NCBI GenBank assembly: GCA_944322305.1
Contig: CALUOP010000006.1
Location: forward strand, 62,001 to 126,000
Length of the DNA: 64,000 bases
Direction of reading: 5' to 3'
Origin: an uncultured Coriobacteriaceae bacterium
Lineage (GTDB): Bacteria > Actinomycetota > Coriobacteriia > Coriobacteriales > Coriobacteriaceae
Part shown: piece after piece, positions 8,507-16,811 of the stretch
How positions within the stretch are numbered: the stretch's first letter is position 1
Layout of the letters: each line of letters opens with the position of its first letter
Translations under genes and position numbers: made by a program
The notes under the pieces: generated by a model
Told to the model about the DNA's origin: nothing
Database searches by the model: none
The model's input: the letters and a program-made list of their open reading frames with translations, nothing else

Positions 8507-11500
8507 ATGGCGACCAGATCCGAGATCAAGCCCGACGAGCATGGTCTGGCGCTGCGCATCGCCATGGGGGCCATGCGCGCGGCCAACTCGGCTGCCACAG
8601 CCAAGGCGGGGTCGGTCTACATCCCCAACGGCGACGGCACGGGCACCCTCATCGGCGAGCTGGCCGGCACCGACGGCACGGGCGGCGCCAACGGCGTGGC
8701 CCCGTGGGTGGGGGACACCACCCCTCCGGGCAGGCCGTCGGGAATCTCGTGCAGCAGCGCGTGGGGCACGCTCTACGTGAGATGGGACGGCACCCTTGAG
8801 GGAGGCGTGCCGGCGGACTTCGCCTACGTGTCGGTGCTGGTCGACGGGGTGGAGATTGAGCGCCTGACCGGCGCGGGCACCGCCGTGCGCGAGGACTTGG
8901 AGAACGGCTCCACCGTGCAGGTGACCGCCGTGGCCTACGACGCCGCGCGCGACAGCCTGGGCAACCCGGCGCCGAACGCCTCGGAGCCGTGGGGCCCCGT
9001 CTCCGTGGCCATCTCCGACGAGCGCGCCGAGATAGACGCCGAGGTGGATCAGATCCGCCAGGACGCCGAGGAGATGGGCGCGAAGGTCGACAAGGTGGCC
9101 GGCGACGCCGCCGAGGCGCTCGAGAAGGCCCAGGAGACCGTGGAGCAGGTGACGGCGGACGTCGCCGAGGCCAAGGAGCAGGCAAAGGCCGCTGAGGACG
9201 CCGCGGCGGACGCGAAGGCCACCGCCGACGGGTACGCCCAGCGCATCGATGACGCCACCGCCACGGTGAACGGCGTCAAGCAGGACGTGTCAGCGTTGAC
9301 AACCAAGGTGGAGGGCGCGGTGGAGGACGCCGCCGGAGCGCTCAGCGCCGCGTCGAAGGCCCAGCAGGACGTGACCGGATTCAAGTCTGAGGTTGCCCAG
9401 AAGTACCAGCCCAAAGGGGATTACGCCTCCTCGTCCGACCTGAAGAGCTACGCCACCAAGACCGAGGTCGAGCAGACCGCCGGCGAGATCAGGCAGGCCG
9501 CCGAGGCGGCCACGGAGACGGCGCAGGGAGCGCTGACGCAGGCAACGCAGGCGGTGCAGACGGCCACGGGCGTCAAGACAACTCTTGAGACCGACTATGT
9601 GTCCAAGGACGACGCCTCTGCCACCTACTCCACCAAGGCCGAGCTGTCGGCCACCAGCTCCAAGCTCACGGCGTCGATCACCGAGGCCGCCAAGACCGCC
9701 GAGGCCGCGCAGGACAAGGCGCTCGAGGTGGAGGCCACCGCCTCGGGCATCAAGACCACCATCACGCAGGTGTCGAGCAAGGCCGACGCCGCTCAGAAGG
9801 ACGCCGACGCCGCCCAGTCAACCGCCGACGGGGCCGTGAAGCAGGTGACCGCGCTCGAGGCCACCGTGGACGGCGTGTCGAGCGCCGTCACCAAGGCGCA
9901 GAGCACCGCCGACAGCGCCGTGTCCGCCGCCAGCAAGGCCCAGCAGACGGTCGACGGCTTCAAAACCGAGGTGTCGCAGAAGTACCAGCCCAAGGGCGAC
10001 TACGCGAGCAAGGGCGACCTGTCCGGCTACCAGCCGAAGGGCGACTACGCCACCAAGTCATCGGTGGAGCAGACCGCCACGCAGATCAAGCAGCAGGTGG
10101 CCGACACCTACGCCACCAAGACCGCGCTCGACCAGGAGAGGACAGACCGCCAGAGCGCGATCACGCAGAGCGCCACGCAGGTGAAGAGCGAGGTGTCGAG
10201 CACCTACCTCAAGAAGTCCGACGCCAGCTCCACCTACGCCACCAAGGCGAGCCTCAGCTCCTACGCGACCAAGAGCAGCGTCGACCAGACGGCCAGCCAG
10301 ATCAAGTCCGAGGTGGCGGCCACCTACGCCACGCAGGAGGACGTGGACGGGATCTCCGTGGGCGGGACGAACCTGCTGCTGGGAACCAAGGCGTTCACGA
10401 ACTCCGGCTACGCCTCGACCGAGAACGGCTACCTGCGCTCGGGCTGGACGGTGCAGTCGGAGAAGTACCAGGGGCTCACCGTGCGCGGCGGAACCAAGAG
10501 CGGGACGGCGCAGCAGGTGGTGGGCGAATGGCTCGTCAACGAGTTCGCGCTCGGCGAGGAGTTCACGCTGTCCTTCTGGGTCAAGGGCACCGGGTCTAAG
10601 GTGCGCGCGTACTTCTACGGCGCGACCGGCTACGCCACAGCCATGCGCGTGGCGTCGAGCGACGGGCAGGCGGCGAGCGGCTACGGAGACGGCAACACCG
10701 ACCTGCCGGTGTCCTCCGGCTGGAAGCGCGTGTGGGTCACTTGGAGAATCAACAGCACCGGCAGCACGACGGTGGCGAAGTACGCGCTCATCCGAACTGA
10801 CAGCACGGCGTCCGGCAAGACGGTGTACGTGTGCGGCGCGAAGCTCGAGAAGGGCAACAAGCCCACCGACTGGTCCCCAGCCCCCGAGGACATGCTCAGC
10901 ACCGCCGACGCCGCCGCGACCTACGCCACGAAGTCGAGCGTCACCCAGACGGCCAGCGAGATCAAGTCCGAGGTCGCAACCACGTACCTCTCCAAGACCA
11001 ACGCCAGCTCCACCTACGCCACGAAGACGGAGATGAAGCAGTCCGACGACTCGATCAAGAGCACCGTCTCGAGCGTCAAGACCACCGCCGACAGCGCCCT
11101 CAAGAAGGCCACCACGGTGGAGCAGACCGCCGACGGCCTGGAGGTCAAGATCACCAGCGCGGTGAGCACCGCGAACACGGCGAAGTCCACGGCGGACAGC
11201 GCCAAGTCGACAGCCGACAGCGCCAAGAGCACCGCAACCACGGCCAACAGCAACGCCACAACCGCGAAGAACAACGCCAGCACGGCGCTCAACCGCGCCA
11301 CGTACCAGTACGGCACGTGCTCCACGGCAGCGGCAACCGCCGCGAAGGCCGTGACGCTCTCCGACTTCTCGCTGTTCACCGGCGCGACCGTGCAGGTGAA
11401 GTTCACGAACGCGAACTCCGCCGCCAACCCGACGCTCAACGTCAACTCGACGGGGGCCAAGGCGATACGGGCGTACAACGCCAACCTGTCGGCCTCGAGC

Positions 11501-12532
11501 GCCTACAACTGGGTGGCGGGGGCCGTGGTGACCTTCGTGTACGACGGCACGTACTGGAACATCGCGGATGGCGCGTCGCTCAGCAAGGCGAACTCGGCCC
11601 AGAGCAAGGCCAACTCGGCGGCGACCGCGGCGTCGAACGCTCAGTCGACCGCGAACACCGCCAACTCCACCGCCAACGCCGCAAAGACCGCAGCGGCGAA
11701 CGCCCAGACGGCCGCCAACAACGCCGCCAAGACCGCCACCAATTACCTCAAGTTCGACACCTCTGGCCTGTGCGTGGGCAACCACACGACCACGCTCACC
11801 TACAACACCCTCATCAAGTCCACCGGCATGGAGGTGCGCAACGGATCGACGGTGCTGTCGAGCTTCGGCGCGAGCCTGGTGGAGCTGGCAAAGAACAGCT
11901 CGGGCGCGCAGATCAAGATGTGCGGGGGCGTGGCGCTCGTCAAGTACGACGGTACCGACCTGACCGTCGGCGGGGCGCACGCAAGCTTCCAAGCCACCCA
12001 CCCGAGCAGCACGAGCGCGTCAAGCCCGCCGTTCGCAACCCTGAACGTCGACCGGGGCGGAACGCAGAGGGCCGCCTTCGGCCTGCGCGCGGACTCCGAC
12101 GGGCGCCCGCAGCCCGACGTGTTCTTCGAGGGCAGGCGGTCAGACTCCACATCGATCCTGGAGGCCTTGGAGTTCGAGAAGTTCGCCAAGCGCAGCTGCG
12201 CCCCGGTGAAGCTGTGGAGCGGCAACCTCGCCAAGGGGAAGGGGTTCACCTTCACGACCTCGGGCTACGAGTGGGACGACTTCCGGCTCTTCGCGGTGAA
12301 GCTCGATACGGACGGCTGCTACCTCGTCGGGGCGGGCTATCCGTGGAACTCCAACGGCGGCCAGGTGCACCTGTCGTGCGGCTTCGACAACGGTTCGAGC
12401 AGCTACCTGTACACCGCGCAGATAAACAGGACGGGAACCAAGACGGGGACGTACGTCTCCGGGTCGAGCCACCTCATCAGCGGCACGAACGACCGCGGCA
12501 TGAATCTCACCGAGCTGTGGGGCGTCTGCTGA
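8507..12532 (+). CDS. Large tail fibre / receptor-binding protein (left copy)
   Basis: 1341 aa; the largest phage gene. The ATG at 8507 has GGGAGGG eight bases upstream; an in-frame TTG at 8501 is less likely. Layout: short N-terminal attachment segment; a fibronectin-III-like domain near residues 68-170; long coiled coils (about 170-615) with repeated units such as KYQPKGDYAS and STYATK; a jelly-roll, carbohydrate-binding-like domain near 618-795 that begins GGTNLLLGTKAF; more alanine-rich coiled coil with a beta insertion near 930-1024; and a C-terminal globular head from about 1080. This is the architecture of a trimeric receptor-binding fibre. Confidence 0.85.
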   Translation: MATRSEIKPDEHGLALRIAMGAMRAANSAATAKAGSVYIPNGDGTGTLIGELAGTDGTGGANGVAPWVGDTTPPGRPSGISCSSAWGTLYVRWDGTLEGGVPADFAYVSVLVDGVEIERLTGAGTAVREDLENGSTVQVTAVAYDAARDSLGNPAPNASEPWGPVSVAISDERAEIDAEVDQIRQDAEEMGAKVDKVAGDAAEALEKAQETVEQVTADVAEAKEQAKAAEDAAADAKATADGYAQRIDDATATVNGVKQDVSALTTKVEGAVEDAAGALSAASKAQQDVTGFKSEVAQKYQPKGDYASSSDLKSYATKTEVEQTAGEIRQAAEAATETAQGALTQATQAVQTATGVKTTLETDYVSKDDASATYSTKAELSATSSKLTASITEAAKTAEAAQDKALEVEATASGIKTTITQVSSKADAAQKDADAAQSTADGAVKQVTALEATVDGVSSAVTKAQSTADSAVSAASKAQQTVDGFKTEVSQKYQPKGDYASKGDLSGYQPKGDYATKSSVEQTATQIKQQVADTYATKTALDQERTDRQSAITQSATQVKSEVSSTYLKKSDASSTYATKASLSSYATKSSVDQTASQIKSEVAATYATQEDVDGISVGGTNLLLGTKAFTNSGYASTENGYLRSGWTVQSEKYQGLTVRGGTKSGTAQQVVGEWLVNEFALGEEFTLSFWVKGTGSKVRAYFYGATGYATAMRVASSDGQAASGYGDGNTDLPVSSGWKRVWVTWRINSTGSTTVAKYALIRTDSTASGKTVYVCGAKLEKGNKPTDWSPAPEDMLSTADAAATYATKSSVTQTASEIKSEVATTYLSKTNASSTYATKTEMKQSDDSIKSTVSSVKTTADSALKKATTVEQTADGLEVKITSAVSTANTAKSTADSAKSTADSAKSTATTANSNATTAKNNASTALNRATYQYGTCSTAAATAAKAVTLSDFSLFTGATVQVKFTNANSAANPTLNVNSTGAKAIRAYNANLSASSAYNWVAGAVVTFVYDGTYWNIADGASLSKANSAQSKANSAATAASNAQSTANTANSTANAAKTAAANAQTAANNAAKTATNYLKFDTSGLCVGNHTTTLTYNTLIKSTGMEVRNGSTVLSSFGASLVELAKNSSGAQIKMCGGVALVKYDGTDLTVGGAHASFQATHPSSTSASSPPFATLNVDRGGTQRAAFGLRADSDGRPQPDVFFEGRRSDSTSILEALEFEKFAKRSCAPVKLWSGNLAKGKGFTFTTSGYEWDDFRLFAVKLDTDGCYLVGAGYPWNSNGGQVHLSCGFDNGSSSYLYTAQINRTGTKTGTYVSGSSHLISGTNDRGMNLTELWGVC

Positions 12533-12576
12533 GGGAAGCGTCAACGCGGCCCATGGCCGCAGGAAGGGGAGATGGA

Positions 12577-13227
12577 ATGTTCTACGGGATTCTGGCGGGC
12601 CAGTCCGTCGTGCTCACCGACAGAGCGTCCGGCAAGCCGGTGGTCGGCTCTGAGCCGCCCGAGCCGCCCGAGGGGTACGTGGCCCGCGACCGGTGGGTCG
12701 ACGGCCCCGACTGCGTGGCGCAGGTGTGGGATCTGGAGCCCGCGGAGGGCACGGCCGAGGAGGCGAGCCTGATGCTCGCCCGCATGCAGTTCGCGAGCCT
12801 CCCCGACGAGGCGGCCTACGCGTGCCGCGCGCTCGCCGACGAGTACGTGGACGGCATGACGTGCTACGGCGAGGGCAACGACGCGGGCATGCCCGTGACC
12901 CGCGTGCGCTACCTGGGCGAGCTGTACCGCTTCATCGGGAAGGGCACGCAGGTCATGCAGCCGGGCTGGAACCCGGTGGAGGCGCCCTCCCTCTGGGCCC
13001 GGATCCTGCCGGGTCAGGAGGGATCGGGCGACGAGGGCCCGCAGCCGTGGGAGCAGCCCGGCTCCACCAACGGCTACCAGAAGGGCGACCAGGTGACGCA
13101 CGACGGGCACCTGTGGGAGTCGACCTACGACGGCGACAACGTTTGGGAGCCCGGCGCGGTCGGCGCGCCGTGGGAGGACAAGGGGCCGTGGCCCCAGGAC
13201 GACGGCGAGGCCGCCGGGAAGGAGTGA
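12577..13227 (+). CDS. Tail accessory protein with carbohydrate-binding module (left copy)
   Basis: 216 aa. The N-terminus (MFYGILAGQSVVLTD) resembles small tail-tip proteins that follow the fibre gene in Gram-positive phages. Residues about 155-200 have the pattern of a chitin-binding type-3/CBM5-12 module: NGYQKGDQVTHDGHLWES, then W-E-P-G. That module binds polysaccharide and probably adds wall-sugar affinity. The ATG at 12577 has GGAAGGGGAG upstream; the gene stops one base before the next start. Confidence 0.65.
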   Translation: MFYGILAGQSVVLTDRASGKPVVGSEPPEPPEGYVARDRWVDGPDCVAQVWDLEPAEGTAEEASLMLARMQFASLPDEAAYACRALADEYVDGMTCYGEGNDAGMPVTRVRYLGELYRFIGKGTQVMQPGWNPVEAPSLWARILPGQEGSGDEGPQPWEQPGSTNGYQKGDQVTHDGHLWESTYDGDNVWEPGAVGAPWEDKGPWPQDDGEAAGKE

Positions 13228-13228
13228 C

Positions 13229-13672
13229 GTGCAGCCTTCCGAGGAGATGCTGGTCGAGGCGGTCAAGGGCGCGCCCGAGGGCTGGGCCGTCATCGCCATC
13301 GCGCTCGTCGCGGTCGTGCTCATCGTGGCGAAGCTCATGCTGCCGCCGATCACGCAGAGCCGCGAGCGCGTCAAGATGCGCGAGATGGACATACGCGAGA
13401 AGGAGGCGGCAAACGACGCGGCCCGCATCGAGGCGAACAAGGCGCTCGCCGAGCAGACGCGCGCCGCCACCGAGAGCGTCGACGCGCTCGCCATCAAGGT
13501 CGCCGCGCAGACGGCTCGCCTGGACGAGAGCGCCGGGCGCAGCCACGACATGGGATGCAAGGTGGACGCCGTCAAGGAGTCCACCGACCGCATCTTGGGA
13601 ACCGCGGACGCCACCAAGGCGCTCGTGCAGGACATACACCGCCGCGTGGTCGGCGGGGAGGGGATGGACTGA
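13229..13672 (+). CDS. Membrane-anchored coiled-coil lysis-cassette protein (left copy)
   Basis: 147 aa from a GTG start. One membrane segment (about residues 18-38, WAVIAIALVAVVLIVAKLML) is followed by a charged helix likely to form a coiled coil. Location between the fibre accessory gene and holin, and overlap with the holin start, suggest a role in lysis, such as a holin partner or inhibitor, but a structural role cannot be excluded. No family name recognised. Confidence 0.55.
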   Translation: MQPSEEMLVEAVKGAPEGWAVIAIALVAVVLIVAKLMLPPITQSRERVKMREMDIREKEAANDAARIEANKALAEQTRAATESVDALAIKVAAQTARLDESAGRSHDMGCKVDAVKESTDRILGTADATKALVQDIHRRVVGGEGMD

Positions 13673-13890
13673 TGGACTACATCCTGCCGGACAAGGCGTA
13701 CAGGGTCATCAAGTGGGGCGTGCTCATCGTGCTGCCCGCCGCCGCGACGCTCGTGGGCGCCGTGGGGTCGGCGTGGGGCGCCGACGCGGGCCTGCTGAAC
13801 GCCGTCAGCACCACGATCACCGCCGTGTCGGCCTTCGGCGGCGCCGTGCTGGGCGTGAGCGCGGCAACAGCCACCAAGAGGGGTGAGTAG
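13672..13890 (+). CDS. Holin, small r1t-like (left copy)
   Basis: 72 aa with two hydrophobic segments (about 14-34 and 42-64) joined by a short turn and ending in a charged tail (TATKRGE). Size, topology and position directly before the endolysin fit phage holins that permeabilise the membrane. The start overlaps the stop of the preceding gene; the stop overlaps the endolysin GTG. Confidence 0.78.
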   Translation: MDYILPDKAYRVIKWGVLIVLPAAATLVGAVGSAWGADAGLLNAVSTTITAVSAFGGAVLGVSAATATKRGE

Positions 13891-14995
13891 CTTGGCGTAC
13901 CTCAACGGCATCGACGTGGCGAGCCACCAGGCGGGCATCGACGCGGCGGGCATCGCCGGCGACTTCGTGATCGCCAAGGCGACGCAGGGCACGTCCTACG
14001 TCAACCCGTGCTGCGTGGCCCAGGCCGAGGGCGCGGAGGCCGGCGGCAAGTGCGTCGGCGTGTACCACTACGTCAGCGGCGGCAACGCCGAGCGCGAGGC
14101 CGACTTCTTCCTGGACAACGTCAGGAACTGGATCGGCAAGTACATGCTCTGCCTGGACTGGGAGAGCAACCAGAACAGCGCGTGGGGTGACGAGTCCTAC
14201 CTGCGGCGCGTCGCCCAGCGCGTCATCGACCGCACCGGCATCCCGCCCATGATCTACGTGCAGGCGAGCCGCATGGCTCAGGTGAAGCCCATCGCCGACG
14301 CCCTCGACTGCGGCCTGTGGATCGCCCAGTACGCGAGCAACGCCCCTACCGGCTACCAGGCAACGCCCTGGAACGAGGGCGCGTACAGCTGCGCCATCCG
14401 CCAGTACACGTCGTCCGGCCGCCTCGCCGGGTGGTCGGGGAACCTCGACCTCGACAAGTTCTACGGCGACCGCTCCACGTGGGCGAAGTACGCCAACCCG
14501 CGCGCCCAGACCGCGCCCGTCGCCGACCCGAGGCCGCAGGATCCCGGCCAGCCCGTCAACGACATGCAGCTCTGCTACCGCGCCCACGTCGCCGGCTACG
14601 GCTGGCTGGACGCCGTGCGGGACGGCCAGACCGCCGGCACCACGGGCAGGGGCGTGCAGCTTGAGGCCGTCAAGCTGACGCCTCCCGACGGCCTCAAGCT
14701 CACGGCCAAGATCCACGTCGAGGACAAGGGCTGGGTCGACTACGAGGGCATCGAGAGGGGAGCGAGCTCCGGCGAGGGCTCGTCCGAGAACGACCCGATC
14801 ATCGGCACCGTGGGCGAGGGCCTGCGCGCCGAGGCCATCGAGTTCGACGTGGTGGAGAACGCCACGGGCCGCACGCTCAAGTACCAGGTGCACGTCGCCG
14901 ACGAGGGCTGGACGGGCTGGGTGACCGCCGGGCACGCCACCGGCTCGGTCGGCATGGGCAAGCAGATCGAGGCCATCCAGATGAAGCTGGAGTAG
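13883..14995 (+). CDS. Endolysin: GH25 muramidase with ChW-type repeats (left copy)
   Basis: 370 aa. Residues 1-200 are a glycoside hydrolase family 25 lysozyme: NGIDVASHQ (first catalytic Asp) and LCLDWES (Asp-Trp-Glu pair), with a terminal DLDKFYG strand. A Pro-rich linker near residue 210 leads to a C-terminal wall-binding part with at least three repeats around GYGWLDAVRDG, DKGWVDYEG and DEGWTGWVTAGHATG, the clostridial hydrophobic W (ChW) pattern. It cleaves peptidoglycan at the end of the lytic cycle. GTG at 13883 overlaps the holin; TTG at 13892 is an alternative start. Confidence 0.92.
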   Translation: MSSLAYLNGIDVASHQAGIDAAGIAGDFVIAKATQGTSYVNPCCVAQAEGAEAGGKCVGVYHYVSGGNAEREADFFLDNVRNWIGKYMLCLDWESNQNSAWGDESYLRRVAQRVIDRTGIPPMIYVQASRMAQVKPIADALDCGLWIAQYASNAPTGYQATPWNEGAYSCAIRQYTSSGRLAGWSGNLDLDKFYGDRSTWAKYANPRAQTAPVADPRPQDPGQPVNDMQLCYRAHVAGYGWLDAVRDGQTAGTTGRGVQLEAVKLTPPDGLKLTAKIHVEDKGWVDYEGIERGASSGEGSSENDPIIGTVGEGLRAEAIEFDVVENATGRTLKYQVHVADEGWTGWVTAGHATGSVGMGKQIEAIQMKLE

Positions 14996-15017
14996 CTTCG
15001 GAGCAGGAAAGCAAAGC

Positions 15018-15044
15018 GCCCCCGCCTTCGGGCGGGGGCTTTTT
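15018..15044 (+). terminator. Terminator of late operon (left copy)
   Basis: GCCCCCGCC-ttcg-GGCGGGGGC with a UUCG tetraloop is followed by TTTTT. It ends the head-tail-lysis transcript 20 bases after the endolysin stop and separates it from the SOS-box gene. Confidence 0.93.
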
Positions 15045-15061
15045 CATGTCTGCACGGCGTG

Positions 15062-15080
15062 TAGAATAGAACACGTGTTC
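15062..15080 (+). promoter_or_regulatory. -10 box overlapped by LexA-type SOS box (left copy)
   Basis: TAGAAT (15062-15067) is a good -10 element; GAACACGTGTTC (15069-15080) is a perfect 12-bp palindrome that matches the GAAC-N4-GTTC core of Gram-positive/actinobacterial LexA boxes. It would cover the transcription start of the following gene. I see no good -35; the expected position falls in the terminator T-run. Confidence 0.65.
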
Positions 15081-15098
15081 CGTACCAAGGAGGTCGCC

Positions 15099-15377
15099 GT
15101 GCGCCTGTACACATACGAGAGGGAGCTTACCGAGGTCGCCGTGGAGGCCCTGTGGGATCGTGGGGGCATCGAGCCGCTGAGGATCCGGTGGGCCGACGGG
15201 CGGTGCTTCGACGTGGACAGGGTTCACGGAGTGACCGGAGACTTCGACATCCTGGGCACGGGGCGTGCCGGCATCCGGTACAGCGTTGGAGTCGGCAACC
15301 GCCGGTGCGACCTGTGGCTGAGCCGCGGCAGGTGGTACGTCGGCAAGATCGTCGGGAGGACGCCGAAGCTGCCTTGA
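15099..15377 (+). CDS. SOS-box gene; Y-polymerase-associated-like small protein (left copy)
   Basis: 92 aa from the GTG at 15099, chosen because AAGGAGG lies five bases upstream; a longer reading from 15075 would overlap the LexA-like box. The pattern IRWADGRCFDVDRV, then GIRYSV, LWL and RWYVGK resembles small proteins usually encoded beside Y-family polymerases (DUF6504-like, recalled rather than searched). With the LexA-type box upstream, an SOS-induced role is likely: a polymerase partner, or a factor that links DNA damage to prophage induction. It is the last phage gene before the attachment core and has its own promoter. Confidence 0.6.
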   Translation: MRLYTYERELTEVAVEALWDRGGIEPLRIRWADGRCFDVDRVHGVTGDFDILGTGRAGIRYSVGVGNRRCDLWLSRGRWYVGKIVGRTPKLP

Positions 15378-15390
15378 GCGCGGCTCCGGC

Positions 15391-15414
15391 GTGTCCCTAA
15401 TGTGTCCCTGAATT
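15391..15414 (+). repeat. Direct repeats, candidate integrase arm sites (left copy)
   Basis: GTGTCCCTAAT (15391-15401) and GTGTCCCTGAAT (15402-15413) are adjacent direct repeats on one side of the attachment core. A related GTGTCCTTATT lies at 15559-15569 on the other side. Paired short repeats flanking a core are typical arm-type sites for the amino-terminal domain of tyrosine recombinases. Confidence 0.55.
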
Positions 15415-15429
15415 GAGATTTTAATGCCG

Positions 15430-15550
15430 TTAGATCACGTTCGATTATGAATAATCGCAGCTATTCCGCTTGACGCCATTCGATTCTGTTTATCTTTACA
15501 ACCTGTTCTTGTACGCAGCATGACAAAACCGCAGGTAAAACGCCTGCATA
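15430..15550. other. attP-type junction (phage right end joined to phage left end)
   Basis: The sequence up to 15510 is shared with attR (57339-57419) and diverges at 15511. The shared side includes the palindrome CGATTAT-ga-ATAATCG (15442-15457) and a segment, about 15480-15510, that reads in frame into the host gene at attR, so it probably contains the core. The right side leads to the integrase. Such a junction exists in circular phage DNA or between tandem prophages. The left limit of the core cannot be set without attL or attB. Confidence 0.8.
15531..15547 (-). terminator. Possible integrase terminator
   Basis: On the minus strand, GCAGG-cgtttta-CCTGC followed by GGTTTTG lies about 20 bases beyond the integrase stop. 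The stem is short and the T-run interrupted, so it may be weak; it could also serve as an integrase or excisionase binding dyad. Confidence 0.4.
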
Positions 15551-15564
15551 ACGCATGTGTGTCC

Positions 15565-16722
15565 TTATTTGTCCCAACCGTCCGTTATTCCGTGTTTCTG
15601 GAAAGCGTCCGAGAGCGTATCGGCGAACATTTCAACGGTCGGCTTGTCGTAGTATTTCGGCGTCGTTCCCTTTACCGTGTGGCCCATCATCTTCTCCAGC
15701 TTCCAGTCTTCTATGTCCGCGTCCCACGCCATAAAGGTGCGCCACGATTTGCGTAGGTTTTTCATGGGGTGCTGTTCCATGCCGGCCTCGTCAAGGAACG
15801 CCTTCCAGTGCGATGTTAGCGTCTTCTGGCTTACGTATCCGCCGACCCCGTTATCCGTCAGCCACCCGTATCCGGACGCGGCAGCCTCTAGCACGTAGGC
15901 GCTCATTGGCTCGGGAACTACGACCCAGCGCGGGCTCCAACCGTTCTTGAGAGAATCGTCTACCTTTCCCTGATTGTTTATCTGACGGACGATGTGGACA
16001 GCTGCTATGGTCATGCCGTTTGCCGTGACCTCGCGCACATCTTCCGGCTTCGGGCCGAGCGATTCGCCGATCCGGCACGACCCGAACGCGATGAGCGAGA
16101 ACGTTACGCACAGCGGCCACCGGCCCCTCACCTCCGACCATATGGCGCGCAGCTCCGGGAGCGTCCATACGTACCCGTCCTGATCGTTCTGCTCTTTCGA
16201 GGTGCGGTAGTCCGGGCTCATGGGGTCTGCCATCACACCGCCGTATATCCTGGCGAGCTGCACAGCCTGCCTCAAAAGCATGGCAGAGTTCGAGGACGCC
16301 GACTTCCCAAGACTGAGCAGCCAATCCTGCATATCGGCCGGTCTGATCTCGTCTATCAGGGCGTCGCCCCACCGTGGGAGTATGTGCTTGTTCCACACCG
16401 ACCGGTACTGCCTTATGCTCTGCTGCTTCAACGTCCCCTTGACGACCCTGTCGTCAGCGTCCGGCAGCCACAGCCTCTCGTACGCTTGCGTTACGGTCAT
16501 GCGCTGAGCTTTGCGCTTCGTGGATGGGTTGGCGTCGTCAACGTACCGCTTCCAGAGGCGGCGCAGCTCCTCGTCGCCCTCGCGCTTGGTTCCTCGGAAG
16601 GTCAACCGGTGGCGCGTCCACCCGCGCCCGTCGCCTATGTCCGCGGTGAACCTCAGGTAGCGGTAGCCCTTGCGCCGCGCCGGCTGGTTGCTTCCCCACG
16701 TCGAGCGCATTTTCCGTGGCAT
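15565..16722 (-). CDS. int: Tyrosine-recombinase integrase
   Basis: 385 aa. It catalyses attP x attB recombination. The catalytic domain shows the arm-I Arg in SCRIGESLG (about residue 217), an NLRKSWRT box near 324 in which Lys replaces the usual His of HxxR, MMGHTVKG with the late His, and the Tyr nucleophile in PKYYDKP (about 357). The N-terminal part has the SAM-like core-binding domain. I start at 16722 because GGAAGG lies correctly upstream; a longer reading to 16845 covers an inverted repeat and lacks a site. The gene ends 54 bases from the junction, the usual int-att arrangement. Confidence 0.93.
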   Translation of the reverse strand: MPRKMRSTWGSNQPARRKGYRYLRFTADIGDGRGWTRHRLTFRGTKREGDEELRRLWKRYVDDANPSTKRKAQRMTVTQAYERLWLPDADDRVVKGTLKQQSIRQYRSVWNKHILPRWGDALIDEIRPADMQDWLLSLGKSASSNSAMLLRQAVQLARIYGGVMADPMSPDYRTSKEQNDQDGYVWTLPELRAIWSEVRGRWPLCVTFSLIAFGSCRIGESLGPKPEDVREVTANGMTIAAVHIVRQINNQGKVDDSLKNGWSPRWVVVPEPMSAYVLEAAASGYGWLTDNGVGGYVSQKTLTSHWKAFLDEAGMEQHPMKNLRKSWRTFMAWDADIEDWKLEKMMGHTVKGTTPKYYDKPTVEMFADTLSDAFQKHGITDGWDK

Positions 16723-16760
16723 AATGTACCTGCCTTCCGTTTCTGCTGTTCGGTTGGCTT

Positions 16761-16801
16761 GCCCGTCCCTCCCGGAGCCGCCAAGCAGGGGAGGGACGGG
16801 C
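16761..16801. repeat. 13-bp perfect inverted repeat upstream of int
   Basis: GCCCGTCCCTCCC (16761-16773) and its complement GGGAGGGACGGGC (16789-16801) flank a 15-base loop. It sits between the accessory gene and the integrase. On the plus strand it is followed by gtttcttcg, so it might stop plus-strand transcripts; on the minus strand no T-run follows, so it may act as an mRNA hairpin limiting int expression. Confidence 0.6.
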
Positions 16802-16811
16802 GTTTCTTCGA

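Larger units (their letters stand above)
1..15510. repeat. Left copy of 15.5 kb prophage repeat (late genes to att)
   Basis: This stretch matches 41910-57419 at a constant offset of 41909 bp; every predicted protein in it is identical to its counterpart. It holds the connector, tail and lysis genes and ends exactly at the attachment core. The match stops at 15510 because the next base is the integrase-side phage end (g) in this copy and host DNA (c) in the other. Its left limit is only the edge of the window, so the true repeat may be a whole phage genome. I compared translations and sampled nucleotide lines, not every base. Confidence 0.95.

Noticed and set aside
10058-12001. 647-codon minus-strand frame opposite the tail fibre (also at 51967-53910)
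   Set aside because: Mirror of the repetitive fibre gene; low-complexity Gly/Val/Arg translation without a ribosome binding site.
8900-12500. Diversity-generating retroelement acting on the fibre
   Set aside because: No reverse transcriptase or template repeat; the repeats in the fibre are ordinary coiled-coil units, and both copies are identical.
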